Counted from the stretch's first letter, positions 37,844 through 48,273 are shown. The stretch: DNA of 64,000 nucleotides from an uncultured Saprospiraceae bacterium (GCA_937951685.1 CALFBG010000061.1:1-64000), one strand, 5' to 3'. Notes: generated by a model from the letters alone, not told the origin. A program made the numbers and translations.

Positions 37844-40800
37844 ATGACTATGCGCATTTTGTTTACCCTTTTATTGCTTAGTTACTTAAGCTCAACCAGT
37901 ATCGCTCAGCCAAATACTTCCCTGTGGACTTCCGTTCCCGAAGAAACAATTGAACGAGCCGATGATTGGCAACAACGCATTATTCCACAACAGTTTGATA
38001 CTTATCGCTTAGATTTGGCGCAGTTAAAAACCCGTTTGCGGCAAGCACCACTAGAAGGACGAAATGGGGATGGATTGACTTTGTCTTTACCTTTTGCAAA
38101 TGGTACTTTCGCTAGATTTGAAGTATTTGAGTCGCCAATTATGGAACCCGGCTTAGCCCTAAAATATCCCAATATTAAAACCTATAAAGGCTATCTTATT
38201 GAAAATCCGGCGACCACGGTAAGAATGGATTTCACGCCAAACGGCTTTCACGCCATGATCCAATCTACCTCCGAAGGCACGATTTTCATCGATCCTTATG
38301 CTTACGGGCAACAAACGTATCACATGGTTTACCACAAAAAAGATTTCCACCCTTCGGAGGAAGCGATTGCTCAAAAAGTTTGTCACGTTGCCACACCGAC
38401 AACCTCCTTAGCAATAGACCAAAGCAATAAAGCTGCGGCAACGACACTCAACGAATGGGCTAGTTCCAGAACGCCTTCAACTCCAATCGAACTACGCACT
38501 TACCGCTTAGCGGTAGCGACAACGGGAGAGTACACGATCTATCATGGCGGAACGGTCCCACTCGCCCTCGCAGAAATGGTTACCGCGATCAACCGCGTCA
38601 ATACCATTTTTGAAGCAGAAATTGCGGTGAGAATGATTCTGGTGGCCAACACCGATTTAATCATCTTTACGAATCCTGCAACGGATCCTTTTACCAATGG
38701 AAATACGGGAGCGATGATTGACGAAAACCCTGCAACGGTGAATAATGCGATTGGATTTAACAATTATGACGTTGGTCATGTTTTTGGGACTAACGCGGGT
38801 GGTTTAGCACAATTAGGCTCCGTTTGTGGCAACAGCAAGGCACGTGGTGTAACTTGCTTAGGGAATCCCATTGGAGATCCATTTTACGTAGATTATCTTT
38901 GCCACGAATTGGGACATCAATTTGATGCCAACCATACCTTTAACAACTGCGGAGGTAATGAGAATTCTGGAACAGCTTTCGAGCCGGGTAGTGGGAGTAC
39001 GATCATGTCGTACTCTGGTTTGTGTGGTAGTAATAACGTGCAGTTTGCTGCTAATCCCAATTATCATTCTTACTCCTTGGAGGAAATGATTCTCTTTACT
39101 CGAATAGGACAAGGAGACGGTTGCGCAACCAAAGTAATGACGAGCAATAATACACCAGAAGCCACAATTTTACTTGAAGATGGATTTTATATTCCGATCC
39201 AGACGCCTTTTGCCTTAACGGGTAGTGCGACCGATCAGGATGGCGATAATTTGACTTACAATTGGGATCCTTTTAACCTCGGTCCACTTCAGCAACCCTT
39301 AGGCTCCCCCGCGGGGAACTCCCCTCTCTTTAAGTCCGTCCTTCCGAGTACTTCTCCAACGCGGATTTTTCCAAAGCTCACGAGTATCATTAATAATTTT
39401 TCTGACGATACGGAAGTCTTACCGAGTATTTCTCGCTTACTAAATTTCCGGTTTACCGTAAGAGATAACAACGTAGAAGGTGGCGGCGTAGATTGGGATG
39501 AAATTGCCTTTGAAGCTACGGCCTCAGCGGGACCATTTTTGGTAACCGCTCCAAATACGAACGTTGATTGGAAGGTAGGAGATTACGTAGAAGTCAATTG
39601 GGACGTTGCGAATACAGACAATAGTTTAGTAAATTGCCAAACGGTAAATATCAAATTATCGACGGATGGTGGTTTTACTTATCCTATTATGTTGATGGAA
39701 GCAGTTCCTAACGATGGAAGTCATTTTGTGGTAGTTCCAAATTTGGTCGGGACAACTTGCCGAGTGATGGTCGAAGCGGCGGATAATATTTTCTTTGATA
39801 TTTCCAATACGAATTTTAAAATTATTCCGCCAACGGAGGCTGGTTTTGCTTTAAATGTTACGCCTTACAGTCAGCAAGTTTGTTTGCCTAATAGTCCGAT
39901 CATTGATTTAGACATTAGCGCTTTATTGAACTTTGATGAACCGGTTACTTTTGAAGTAACGGGGCTTCCCGCAGGTGCCGTTCCCGTTTTTACAACTAAT
40001 CCTGCATTGCCTACGAGTACAAACAATACTTTGAGTTTTGATATGAGTGCGGTGACGGTAGATGGTGATTATCAGTTACAAATTATCGCTTACGGTGACA
40101 ATACGGATACCACTTATCGAGAAGCAATTTTTTCTACGATTTATAGCGACTTTACTAGTTTCACTTTGACGGAGCCAGCACCGGGTAGCTCTGGGGTAGA
40201 AGTAGCGCCCGTTTTTAAATGGACGGCTAATGGAAGCTCTGATGCTTACGATATTGAGATTGCGACGAATCCAGCGTTTGGTAGTTCAATCATTGATGCC
40301 ATTTATGATTTTACGGGTACGGAATTTCAATCAAATATTGTACTAGATGCCAATACGCTTTACTACTGGCGAGCACGACCAAAAAATATTTGCGGCGAAG
40401 GAAATTATACGGACATTGCTACTTTCCATACCGTTTCTTTGGGCTGTGAAGTTTACTCCAGTAACGATGGGCCAAAGTTTATTTCTGAATCTCAACTGCC
40501 CAATGTCAGCTCAACGATTGCGGTAGTGGCAGACGGAACGATAAACGATTTAAACATCCTCAATATTGACGTTGAGCACGATGCGGTGCAACACGTTGAT
40601 TTATTTTTAAAAGGACCCGACGGGACGGAAGTTAAACTATTATCAAGTGTTTGTGGAAACACCAAAAACTTCAGCCTTGGTTTCGATGATCAGGCGCCCT
40701 CGGTAGTTCCTTGTCCGCCCATCGGTGGTTTAAAGCACGTACCCGAAGAAAGTTTGAGTGCCTTCAATGACTTGAGTACTGCCGGAGATTGGCAATTTAG

Positions 40801-41494
40801 AGTAAAGGTCATTGATACCGATGGCGACGGTGGATTTCTAAATTCTTGGAAGTTAGAGCTTTGTTCTAATGTTAATCCTTCTGGTCCTACCTTGATCAAT
40901 AATTTAGAATTGCCTTTACCTCCGAGTGCGGATCGTGCCATTACTTTTGATTTCCTTTTGGCGGAAGATGTAGATAATGTTGCGGAAGAATTGGTTTATA
41001 CTTTAGTTAGCTTACCTACGAATGGCAATTTATTATTGAATGCGCAAGTCCTTACCGTTGGCGATCAATTTAGCCAAAGAGATATTAATGAATCTCGATT
41101 GGATTACTTTAATACCAACGTGGCTGCGACGGAAGATCATTTCCTATTTACGGTGGTTGATGGCGATGGTGGTTGGATTGATATTACGGAGTTTGATATT
41201 TTGATTGATCCAGACGTTAACATTAGTACCCTTGATTTGGTTTATGCCAACTATACTTCTATTTTCCCTAATCCCGCAGATCAAAGTATCAATATTCATT
41301 TTGCGGAAGCGATGCAAGAAATAGTTCAGTATACGATCCTGAATATTCAAGGAAAAGAATTATTAAGTGGTACCATTGCTGCGACTCAGCAAGATCATCT
41401 GGTTCCCGTTCAGCAGTTGTCGAACGGTATTTATTTTGTAAAATTCCAAATGGGACAGGCTTATTTTGCAAAGAAATTTAGTATTCAACGATAA
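37844..41494 (+). CDS. metzincin-type metalloprotease with P-domain and T9SS type A sorting domain (paralogue 2)
   Basis: This 1216-residue protein is collinear with the gene at 33908: signal peptide (ending SSTSIAQ), propeptide-like region, protease domain, Ig-like modules, P-domain from about 867, cadherin/CSPG-like repeat and T9SS sorting domain (IFPNPADQSINIHF). The zinc motif HELGHQFDANH is at residues 354-364, again with Asp in place of the metzincin Gly, and STIMSYSG forms the Met-turn. The Met at codon 3 (37850) is an equally good start. Conservation with paralogue 1 is strongest from the protease domain to the P-domain and weaker in the propeptide and tail, as expected for an old tandem duplication. 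Differences near the active site (APH against ANH) could mean different specificities. It has its own likely promoter and terminator. Confidence 0.93.
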   Translation: MTMRILFTLLLLSYLSSTSIAQPNTSLWTSVPEETIERADDWQQRIIPQQFDTYRLDLAQLKTRLRQAPLEGRNGDGLTLSLPFANGTFARFEVFESPIMEPGLALKYPNIKTYKGYLIENPATTVRMDFTPNGFHAMIQSTSEGTIFIDPYAYGQQTYHMVYHKKDFHPSEEAIAQKVCHVATPTTSLAIDQSNKAAATTLNEWASSRTPSTPIELRTYRLAVATTGEYTIYHGGTVPLALAEMVTAINRVNTIFEAEIAVRMILVANTDLIIFTNPATDPFTNGNTGAMIDENPATVNNAIGFNNYDVGHVFGTNAGGLAQLGSVCGNSKARGVTCLGNPIGDPFYVDYLCHELGHQFDANHTFNNCGGNENSGTAFEPGSGSTIMSYSGLCGSNNVQFAANPNYHSYSLEEMILFTRIGQGDGCATKVMTSNNTPEATILLEDGFYIPIQTPFALTGSATDQDGDNLTYNWDPFNLGPLQQPLGSPAGNSPLFKSVLPSTSPTRIFPKLTSIINNFSDDTEVLPSISRLLNFRFTVRDNNVEGGGVDWDEIAFEATASAGPFLVTAPNTNVDWKVGDYVEVNWDVANTDNSLVNCQTVNIKLSTDGGFTYPIMLMEAVPNDGSHFVVVPNLVGTTCRVMVEAADNIFFDISNTNFKIIPPTEAGFALNVTPYSQQVCLPNSPIIDLDISALLNFDEPVTFEVTGLPAGAVPVFTTNPALPTSTNNTLSFDMSAVTVDGDYQLQIIAYGDNTDTTYREAIFSTIYSDFTSFTLTEPAPGSSGVEVAPVFKWTANGSSDAYDIEIATNPAFGSSIIDAIYDFTGTEFQSNIVLDANTLYYWRARPKNICGEGNYTDIATFHTVSLGCEVYSSNDGPKFISESQLPNVSSTIAVVADGTINDLNILNIDVEHDAVQHVDLFLKGPDGTEVKLLSSVCGNTKNFSLGFDDQAPSVVPCPPIGGLKHVPEESLSAFNDLSTAGDWQFRVKVIDTDGDGGFLNSWKLELCSNVNPSGPTLINNLELPLPPSADRAITFDFLLAEDVDNVAEELVYTLVSLPTNGNLLLNAQVLTVGDQFSQRDINESRLDYFNTNVAATEDHFLFTVVDGDGGWIDITEFDILIDPDVNISTLDLVYANYTSIFPNPADQSINIHFAEAMQEIVQYTILNIQGKELLSGTIAATQQDHLVPVQQLSNGIYFVKFQMGQAYFAKKFSIQR

Positions 41495-41520
41495 GTTGTT
41501 TTCACCAATAAGATGAATGG

Positions 41521-41562
41521 ATATCCCGAATGGCACTAAATGGTCATTCGGGATATTTTTTT
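41521..41562 (+). terminator. intrinsic terminator after metalloprotease paralogue 2
   Basis: A perfect 12-bp hairpin (ATATCCCGAATG/CATTCGGGATAT, 12-nt loop) ends in a run of seven T on the plus strand. It lies between the convergent metalloprotease and CHAT genes. Confidence 0.9.
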
Positions 41563-41623
41563 AAATTTTTAGTACCGAAGAGATTGCTCGAAAGATGTGA
41601 ACGAGTTCCGTACCAACGAGTTC

Positions 41624-44518
41624 CTATTGACGCTCCCCTATCTCACGCGCACGATAGTTTTGTAATCCAAAAAAGACCGCCAAACTAAGCAAGCAAATAA
41701 TTCCTAATCGCAAGTACAGATGATGCTCCGTTAGCGCAATCGGTTTCATATCTCCGATGGGAATAAATGCCGCCCAGAAAAAAGGATGGCTATGCTCATT
41801 TCTGTTTTGCTGAATGTACTTCAATTGTGCTTGTCGCAAAGCTTCTGCCTTGTTATTGCCCGCTTTAATATTTTGATAAAACTGTTCCATCAAATCTGCC
41901 GTTTTTTGATCGTTGACGGACCACAAGGTTGTGATAATACTTTTGGCACCCGCATAGGAAAAACCTCGGGCTAAACTCGTAATACCTTCCCCTTTTTGCA
42001 ATTCCCCTAAGCCTGTTTCGCAAGCGCTTAAAACGACCATATCGGCGTTGAGTTTGAGATTGTACAAATCTTTGACGTGAAGCATTTCATTTTCTATCGT
42101 ATCTTTTTGGGTTGCAAAAACGAGATAGGAATAATTGTTTTCGTCATCGTTGGTTTGAGCGTGTGTAGCAAGATGGATAATTTTATAATTTCTAGCCTGC
42201 TCGATGAAATTGCTCTCTGTCGCTTCCGTGCCGAGTAAAACCTCTCCTTCCAACAAGTTTGCGATGCGTTGTGCTTCTTTGGTGTTGAATTGTAAATTGC
42301 CAAAAGCACGCTGTGTGCTCCATTCCTGATCCCCTGCGAATACGGGAGCAAAAGCAATCAAGTTTTTTTGTGGCGGCGAAGCTGAATGTAGTAAATCTTG
42401 CTGAAGCAAACTTGCGGAGAAACTATAACTCAATGCAAATTTTTTCAATAAAAAATCGTACCGGCGATACTTTTCTAAGGTCTGGGGATAACTCGTTAGT
42501 AAGACTTCAAAAGGCAGATATCCGAGTACTCCATCCGGAATAATTCTAAGCTTTTCGATCGCGTTTAACTGGAGTGATCCAAGTAATTTACGGTGTAAGT
42601 CAAAAGCTAGTTGTGCAAAATGTTGTGCTTCGTGGTCTTTGGCTTCCAACAAGCGGCGAGGATAAGTGATAATATTGGTCCGTAATGCGGCGATCCAATC
42701 TCCCAAAGGAAAATCTTTTTTGATTTTATAAAGTTCAATTTTTTCCTTTGTAATTAAAAAGCAAAAGATGTCTGCTTCCCCAACAAAATACTCTAAGAGC
42801 GCTTCTTTTTCTTCGAGCAGTTCTTTTTGGATATGATCCACCGAAATGATTTTCCTACGATACTTCAGCTGAAAATAGGCAGGATAATCTTGCTCAAATT
42901 TATTCATTAAAATAGCGTAAGATTGTTTTAAATCGAAGGTTTTATTTCTAAATAAAGTAAGTTCCTCCCTTTCTTTTCCAGCTACTTTTAGCCGATACGT
43001 TTGCTTCTCATAAAAGGAAATCCCGAGCCGTAGCGTCTGTTCTTTTTCGATCAAACTATCCGGAATTCCCGTTGATAAAATACCCTTAGATTTATATAAA
43101 GTTTCCAATAAAACGACACTTTTACTTTTCTCAGAAAATTGAAAGGCTTGGCGCAGCCAATCTACTTCCCCCGTGCGTTGATGCAATTGATAACAGTAAT
43201 TAATGGCTTTGGTAAAAATGGGATAGTAAGTATCGAGCAATTGCAATTTGGCTTTATTCTCCAAGTATTGAATACGCAAAAAGTCAATAATTTCCATCGC
43301 GACTTTACAATCGACCAAAGCTGTTTGCAACAAAGAGCTTTGTTGATCGCTGTTGTATATTTTTTCAAAAAGAGCAATTCGATGTTCTAAAGTCTCCAAA
43401 ATGCGAACACCTGTATTTCTATTTTTATAAGTTTTTTCATTTTCAGGATCGAAGGCTAAAGTTGTTAATGCGGCTTCAAAATATTTGAGCGCTGCTGGCA
43501 CGTCATTTAGATCGATGGCTAAATTTGCTAAGTGCTTATAAATTGTAGCTAAAATTGGAACGTCATTTTGATAACAAGCTTGCATACTCGTCAAAGCCTT
43601 TTTGTATTGCAAGTTGGCGGATTGATACTTTTTCTCTCTTTGATAAATCAAGCCAATACTACACAAACTCTCCGCGTAATGCGCACTGCAAGTCTCTTCG
43701 TTATTTTGATAAATCTGTAGCGCTTGACCATAAAAGTATAAAGCCTTTTTGGATGCTCCAATTTTGGTATAGCACTCCCCTAGATTATTATACGTCGTAG
43801 CTAAAAAGCTATGTTGGTCTGGTAACAGTTTTAATTTTATCGCTAAGGACTTTTTAAATAAATCTAATGCTTCGCGATAATTCCCTTTTGCCAGTTGGAC
43901 ATTTCCAAGGTTGTTGTATTTCCCGAGAATTCGATCATCTGCAAGACCGTGATTAACTAAAATAATATCCAATGACTTTTGAAAGAGTTCGTTGGCTCTT
44001 TCAAAATCCTGCATTTGATAGTAGCAAGCTCCTTGGTTGGCTAACGTTCCAATGAATTGATCGTGACTGTAGGTATGAAATTTCTGATACAATAATTTAG
44101 AAATTTTATCATAGTACATACTCGCCATTTGATAATTGCCCAAGTAATAATAACAAAGTGCTAAAACATTTAGCTGCTGGGTTAGCGCAATTTCTTGTTT
44201 TTCTGCAAGGCTTAGTATTTCCACACCACGCGTGGCATAAGCGATTCCACCTTCTATGTCCCAACTTCGTAAGGCAGCGACGCTCATCGGTTTATAAGCT
44301 TTGGCGAGGCGAACATCGTTCTTTCCATACTTTTGGGTATAGTGATTTAGCGCTTGTGTAGCCAATGACAATGCATCTTGATATGCTCCAATAAAGTTTA
44401 AAGAATCTGCTGTTACGATCCAATTTTCTGCTTTTTTATCGGAGGAGGAAGGTTGGCCGTGGATGCTTGTTGCCCCAAAAAGGCAAAGGAATAGTATAAT
44501 CCAATTTCTCATGCTCAA
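41624..44518 (-). CDS. TPR-CHAT protein with C-terminal membrane anchor
   Basis: This 964-residue caspase-like CHAT protein has a signal peptide-like N-terminus (IILFLCLFGATSIHG) and about ten tetratricopeptide repeats from residue 30 to 420 (ATTYNNLGECYTKIG-type units). A helical linker leads to a CHAT domain at about 590-925. The catalytic dyad is His786 (IIHLATHA) and Cys833 (VLSACETGLGEL), followed by WSVNDQKTADLM and HPFFWAAFIPIGD. A transmembrane helix near 936-953 precedes a short basic tail. CHAT proteases act on partners recognised by their TPR domains. The signal peptide and C-terminal helix would place the bulk in the periplasm, which is inference. It converges on the metalloprotease genes and has no obvious operon partner. 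Function is unknown beyond a probable peptidase. Confidence 0.92.
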   Translation of the reverse strand: MSMRNWIILFLCLFGATSIHGQPSSSDKKAENWIVTADSLNFIGAYQDALSLATQALNHYTQKYGKNDVRLAKAYKPMSVAALRSWDIEGGIAYATRGVEILSLAEKQEIALTQQLNVLALCYYYLGNYQMASMYYDKISKLLYQKFHTYSHDQFIGTLANQGACYYQMQDFERANELFQKSLDIILVNHGLADDRILGKYNNLGNVQLAKGNYREALDLFKKSLAIKLKLLPDQHSFLATTYNNLGECYTKIGASKKALYFYGQALQIYQNNEETCSAHYAESLCSIGLIYQREKKYQSANLQYKKALTSMQACYQNDVPILATIYKHLANLAIDLNDVPAALKYFEAALTTLAFDPENEKTYKNRNTGVRILETLEHRIALFEKIYNSDQQSSLLQTALVDCKVAMEIIDFLRIQYLENKAKLQLLDTYYPIFTKAINYCYQLHQRTGEVDWLRQAFQFSEKSKSVVLLETLYKSKGILSTGIPDSLIEKEQTLRLGISFYEKQTYRLKVAGKEREELTLFRNKTFDLKQSYAILMNKFEQDYPAYFQLKYRRKIISVDHIQKELLEEKEALLEYFVGEADIFCFLITKEKIELYKIKKDFPLGDWIAALRTNIITYPRRLLEAKDHEAQHFAQLAFDLHRKLLGSLQLNAIEKLRIIPDGVLGYLPFEVLLTSYPQTLEKYRRYDFLLKKFALSYSFSASLLQQDLLHSASPPQKNLIAFAPVFAGDQEWSTQRAFGNLQFNTKEAQRIANLLEGEVLLGTEATESNFIEQARNYKIIHLATHAQTNDDENNYSYLVFATQKDTIENEMLHVKDLYNLKLNADMVVLSACETGLGELQKGEGITSLARGFSYAGAKSIITTLWSVNDQKTADLMEQFYQNIKAGNNKAEALRQAQLKYIQQNRNEHSHPFFWAAFIPIGDMKPIALTEHHLYLRLGIICLLSLAVFFGLQNYRAREIGERQ

Positions 44519-44692
44519 GTTGTTCGAATCTTCATAAAATGTACACAGAGTACGTTAAGTTAAGAGCGAAAACTTGAATATTTTACGGCTGTAAGATTTT
44601 GTTTTTTAAAACCATTTCTTAAGACAGCCTATAAGTAATTCTAATATAACAAAAAAAATACAAACAAAAAAATAGCGCTCGCTAGTTATAAC

Positions 44693-44770
44693 AAAAAAAA
44701 TAGCGCAAGCCTAATTCCTACATTGAAAGATCAACTTCTTGGTAGTAAATTAGACTTGCGCTAAGCAAGT
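44693..44770 (-). terminator. long hairpin with flanking A and T runs, likely terminator of the S9 peptidase gene
   Basis: Arms TAGCGCAAGCCTAATT (44701-44716) and AATTAGACTTGCGCTA (44748-44763) pair over 16 positions with one mismatch. An eight-A run precedes and a T-run follows, so termination could occur in either direction. It lies 180 bases past the peptidase stop because a repeat element sits between them. Confidence 0.6.
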
Positions 44771-44811
44771 TTTTTTAGTAAAATGAGCTTAAGTACTTTA
44801 TAATATAAATT

Positions 44812-44942
44812 GAAGTTGTTTAAAAACTCCAAAAAGAGCTTCAACCTGCCTGCCGGCAGAGGCAGGCCTGAACAAAAAACGCTGCTTACTTGCGTGAAGG
44901 CAAAGCCTTTCTCAACTGCTTTTAGAATTATTAAACAACTTC
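44812..44942 (-). repeat. MITE-like element with terminal inverted repeats, short copy
   Basis: This is a reverse-oriented copy of the element at 22342-22546, with the same GAAGTTGTTTAA ends and CCTGCCTGCCGGCAG core but lacking an internal block of about 75 bases. Its end lies only four bases from the stop codon of the S9 peptidase, between the gene and its likely terminator. Confidence 0.75.
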
Positions 44943-44946
44943 CTTA

Positions 44947-47088
44947 TTAAGGCTTCAACTTATCTTCGATGTAGCTCAATACTTTATTCATCAAATGTAC
45001 GCGATCCTTACCCCGCACATTATGAGGATGCATAGGATAAGGCATGAAGTCGATCAAGATGCCATCTTGTACAAACTTTTGTACCAAAGACAAATTGTGC
45101 TGCATCACAACAACGTCATCAACCGTACCGTGAATCAATAGTAAATCACCTTCTAAATTTTGTGTATACTCCATCAACCGTGCTTTTTTGTAACCCGCGG
45201 GGTTTTCTTCGGGTCGATCCATATAGCGCTCTCCGTACATAATTTCGTAGTATTTCCAATCGGTAACGGGACCGCCCGCGACACCAACTTTAAACGTTCC
45301 GGGTTCCCGCAACATCAACGAAGTCGTCATAAAACCGCCGTAACTCCAACCGTGTACCGCCATCCGGTCACCGTCGATGTAAGGCAAAGATTTAAGATAA
45401 TTGACCGCAGCGATTTGATCTGCGATTTCGGCGTCTCCTAGTTTACGGTGAATGACACTTTCAAATTCGAAGCCTCTATTTTTGGAACCTCGATTATCCA
45501 CCGTAAAAATAATGTATCCCTTTTCTGCCATGTAGTGCATCCAAAGCGGCGCGCCACCCAACCAACGATTCGTGACCATTTGTGCGTGCGGACCACCGTA
45601 AACGTAAACTAAAACCGGATATTTTTTTTGTGGACCAAAGTCGCTCGGCTTAATCATTCTAGCGTGTAAGGTTGTTCCGTCGGCACCTTGCAAGTCAAAG
45701 ATTTCGGTTGTTCCAACTCGATATTCCTCCAAAGGATTTTCGGAAGTTAACAAGTTTTTCAATCTATTCCCTTTTAAGTTAATGAGATTGATGACACTTG
45801 ATTTTTGTAAATTAGAATACCGATCCAAAAGATAAGCGCCATTATCACTTAAAGCAAAACGGTGTACTCCGGCTTCTACATTGATCCGCTCAGATTGTTC
45901 AGATTGCAAGTCGGAAACGTAAGCATAAATATTCAGCCCCGTATCGTCTGTTGCTTCTACTACGACGCGCTTTCCCGTATCATCGAGTCCTAAAATATTT
46001 TGTACAACCCATTTCCCTTTGGTGATTTGATTGAGCAACTTCCCGTCGGTGTTGTAACGATATACGTGTTGAAAACCATCTCGTTCACTCATCCACAAAA
46101 ACTCTGAATTGTTGTTGGGTAAAAACCAAACGGGATGTTCTGGTTCTACGTAGCGTTCGTGCTTTTCTTCAAATAAGGTTTTCACCAAGTTGCCCGTAGC
46201 GACGTCATATTTATTGAGCCACATTTGGTTTTGATCTCGATTCACAACGGCGATATAAACAAACTTCTCTTCGGGTCCCCAAGCTAAGTTGGTTAAGTAT
46301 TGCTCGGGATCGCCCGTGACCTTGAGGTAAATCGTTTTATTCGTTTTAGTATTGTAAATACCGACTTTAGCCGTTTCACTTTTTTGTCCTGCCATCGGAT
46401 ATTTGATCTTGCGTAAGGTTCCGGGCGTCGTGCTAATATCAAGTAAAGGATAATCTGCAACGGCGGTTTCATCTTTTTGATAAAAAGCAAGATGACTGCC
46501 TTTGGGCGACCAAAAAGTACCTTTTCCAATACCAAATTCATACCGTGCAATCGCTTGTCCACTCACCACATTCGCATCCGCAATATCCGTTACTTTAATC
46601 GCAGCCTCACTTGGCGTGGCCAAGTATAAATTATTATCTACGGTATAAGCTAAGCGCTTTCTGGCAACGTCAAAGTCTAAGTTTGCCGCACCTGCAGGAA
46701 TCGCCATAATCATGCTTCCCGTCTTCGTTTGATAATTATATTGGTAGTATTTTCCTTTAGAAGAGAAATAAAATTCTTGGTTATTGATCCAACGAATAAA
46801 GGGCATTCGCGCCAAAGATAAATCAAGTGCGGTATTCACCTGCGACAACAAAACCATCGGTGTTGTATTTCCTCCCGCCGCAAATTCAATAATTTCATCT
46901 CCGTCGGCAGAAGTACAACTTAGGCTATTTGCATTTTTCACCCATTGCAAATTAGACATCCTTTCTGGACCTAAAGTTGAAAAGCCTTTTAAAACTGCAT
47001 CATTTAAGCTCAGTTCTTTTTTTTGCGCTTGTAGGTTAAGCCCCCATCCAAATAGTAGTAGGGTTGCTAGTAAAGCAATTTTTCTCAT
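44947..47088 (-). CDS. dipeptidyl peptidase IV-like S9 family serine peptidase
   Basis: The 713-residue exported peptidase has a signal peptide (LLATLLLFGWG, cleavage after NLQAQ). Residues 40-470 have the DPP-IV N-terminal beta-propeller pattern, including ARYEFGIGKGTFWSPKG, which resembles the Glu motif region. The C-terminal alpha/beta-hydrolase carries the catalytic Ser582 (GWSYGGFM), Asp657 (HGTVDDVV) and His689 (PHNVRG). DPP-IV enzymes remove Xaa-Pro dipeptides from peptide N-termini, here probably in the periplasm. With the nearby T9SS proteases it would complete extracellular protein digestion. Length is normal for the family. It is likely monocistronic. The family is certain and the subfamily very likely. 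Confidence 0.95.
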   Translation of the reverse strand: MRKIALLATLLLFGWGLNLQAQKKELSLNDAVLKGFSTLGPERMSNLQWVKNANSLSCTSADGDEIIEFAAGGNTTPMVLLSQVNTALDLSLARMPFIRWINNQEFYFSSKGKYYQYNYQTKTGSMIMAIPAGAANLDFDVARKRLAYTVDNNLYLATPSEAAIKVTDIADANVVSGQAIARYEFGIGKGTFWSPKGSHLAFYQKDETAVADYPLLDISTTPGTLRKIKYPMAGQKSETAKVGIYNTKTNKTIYLKVTGDPEQYLTNLAWGPEEKFVYIAVVNRDQNQMWLNKYDVATGNLVKTLFEEKHERYVEPEHPVWFLPNNNSEFLWMSERDGFQHVYRYNTDGKLLNQITKGKWVVQNILGLDDTGKRVVVEATDDTGLNIYAYVSDLQSEQSERINVEAGVHRFALSDNGAYLLDRYSNLQKSSVINLINLKGNRLKNLLTSENPLEEYRVGTTEIFDLQGADGTTLHARMIKPSDFGPQKKYPVLVYVYGGPHAQMVTNRWLGGAPLWMHYMAEKGYIIFTVDNRGSKNRGFEFESVIHRKLGDAEIADQIAAVNYLKSLPYIDGDRMAVHGWSYGGFMTTSLMLREPGTFKVGVAGGPVTDWKYYEIMYGERYMDRPEENPAGYKKARLMEYTQNLEGDLLLIHGTVDDVVVMQHNLSLVQKFVQDGILIDFMPYPMHPHNVRGKDRVHLMNKVLSYIEDKLKP

Positions 47089-47361
47089 AGTATTTTTTTT
47101 AAATTAACTTAATTTTTTGGGGCAGTCCTTTCACTTGCTAGAAGCCAAGATTTACTAACTCCACCAATAACACCTTATTAAATACTTCGTTTATCGAACA
47201 TTTTGAACCTGCCTTTTCGGCCTACTCCACATCGGCTCCTCGCCTTAACCCTTTTCAAGGATTAGACTCCGGGCTTCCTTGATTAGCACAAAAGTCCAAC
47301 GCTCAAAATATTCACAAACTTAAATTACAAAGCAGTAAACCTATAGTTTTAAAACGTGCTT

Positions 47362-48066
47362 TTATCCCCATTCTCCGCTAACGGGGCTATCTTTAATTTT
47401 TAAATAATTTTCAATTTCTCGTTCGATGTATCGAGCATAACTATCCGAGTGTAAGCCTTTCACCAGATTGAACGCTGATCTATCGGTCAAGATCAAATCT
47501 ACCGAAAAGGCATAAACCGGAGTATCATTAGACCTACCCACTTCGTATCGTTTGACATAGAGTTGCTTAATATCTTGAGGCGTGAAGTACTTATCTTTTT
47601 GAATCAGAAAATTAAGTGGTTTGTGTTCGACCGACAGCTGATTTTCATCAACGGTAATGTAGGTTGTATTGACGAGGTAACCGATTCCTGCGTAAAGCAG
47701 ATAAACCCCTACTGCGATGAATGGAATCATAAAAAGTGCAACGCCAAATTCTCCAGAGAAGATCGTAATGCTTGTAAAAAAAAATACAAAAACATTCCAA
47801 AACAAGGCAAAAAAGAGCGTAAAAAACTTACCGGACTTACGCCACTTTACCATAATTTCTAGTTCATTCATCAACTTCAAAACCTCAATTCCCGGAGGAA
47901 TAATCAATGGTTCATTGCGCAATACGGTAGGAAATTCTCCCCTTTCTTCTCGCTCTTTGGTAAATTCAAAAATATTATTGCAGCTTTTGCATTTCGCAAT
48001 AGTCTTGACGATATTGATGTCGTCATAAGGAATGGGAAACTGACAGTCTGGGCAGTTTAAGGCCAT
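47362..48066 (-). CDS. zinc-ribbon membrane protein of unknown function
   Basis: The 234-residue protein starts with a zinc-ribbon (CPDCQFPIP and CKSCNNIFEF, Cys near residues 5, 8, 27 and 30). A soluble stretch is followed by two close transmembrane helices at about 82-105 and 108-135 (FFALFWNVFVFFFTSITIF, FMIPFIAVGVYLLYAGIGY). The rest is a beta-rich domain like a PH/GRAM-type fold (ITVDENQLSVEHKP), although this is only an impression. No characterised homologue is recognised. Neighbours are a DPP-IV-like peptidase and a methyltransferase on the same strand, each more than 200 bases away, so it is probably a single-gene unit. Confidence 0.85.
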   Translation of the reverse strand: MALNCPDCQFPIPYDDINIVKTIAKCKSCNNIFEFTKEREERGEFPTVLRNEPLIIPPGIEVLKLMNELEIMVKWRKSGKFFTLFFALFWNVFVFFFTSITIFSGEFGVALFMIPFIAVGVYLLYAGIGYLVNTTYITVDENQLSVEHKPLNFLIQKDKYFTPQDIKQLYVKRYEVGRSNDTPVYAFSVDLILTDRSAFNLVKGLHSDSYARYIEREIENYLKIKDSPVSGEWG

Positions 48067-48273
48067 AACGGAATAACTTGTTTATTACAATTGGAGATCA
48101 GCTAATGATGAAGCACGACATTACGCAACGTGTTTAGCAACGAATTTAATAAATCTTAGCAAAAGAATCGCTAAAATGGGGCAATGTTCTCTTATAATTG
48201 GTAGACAAAAAGGGATTTAAAGCTTAAATGCACGATGAAGTTGTTAAAAAAAGGAACTATAGCCTTGCGATAC

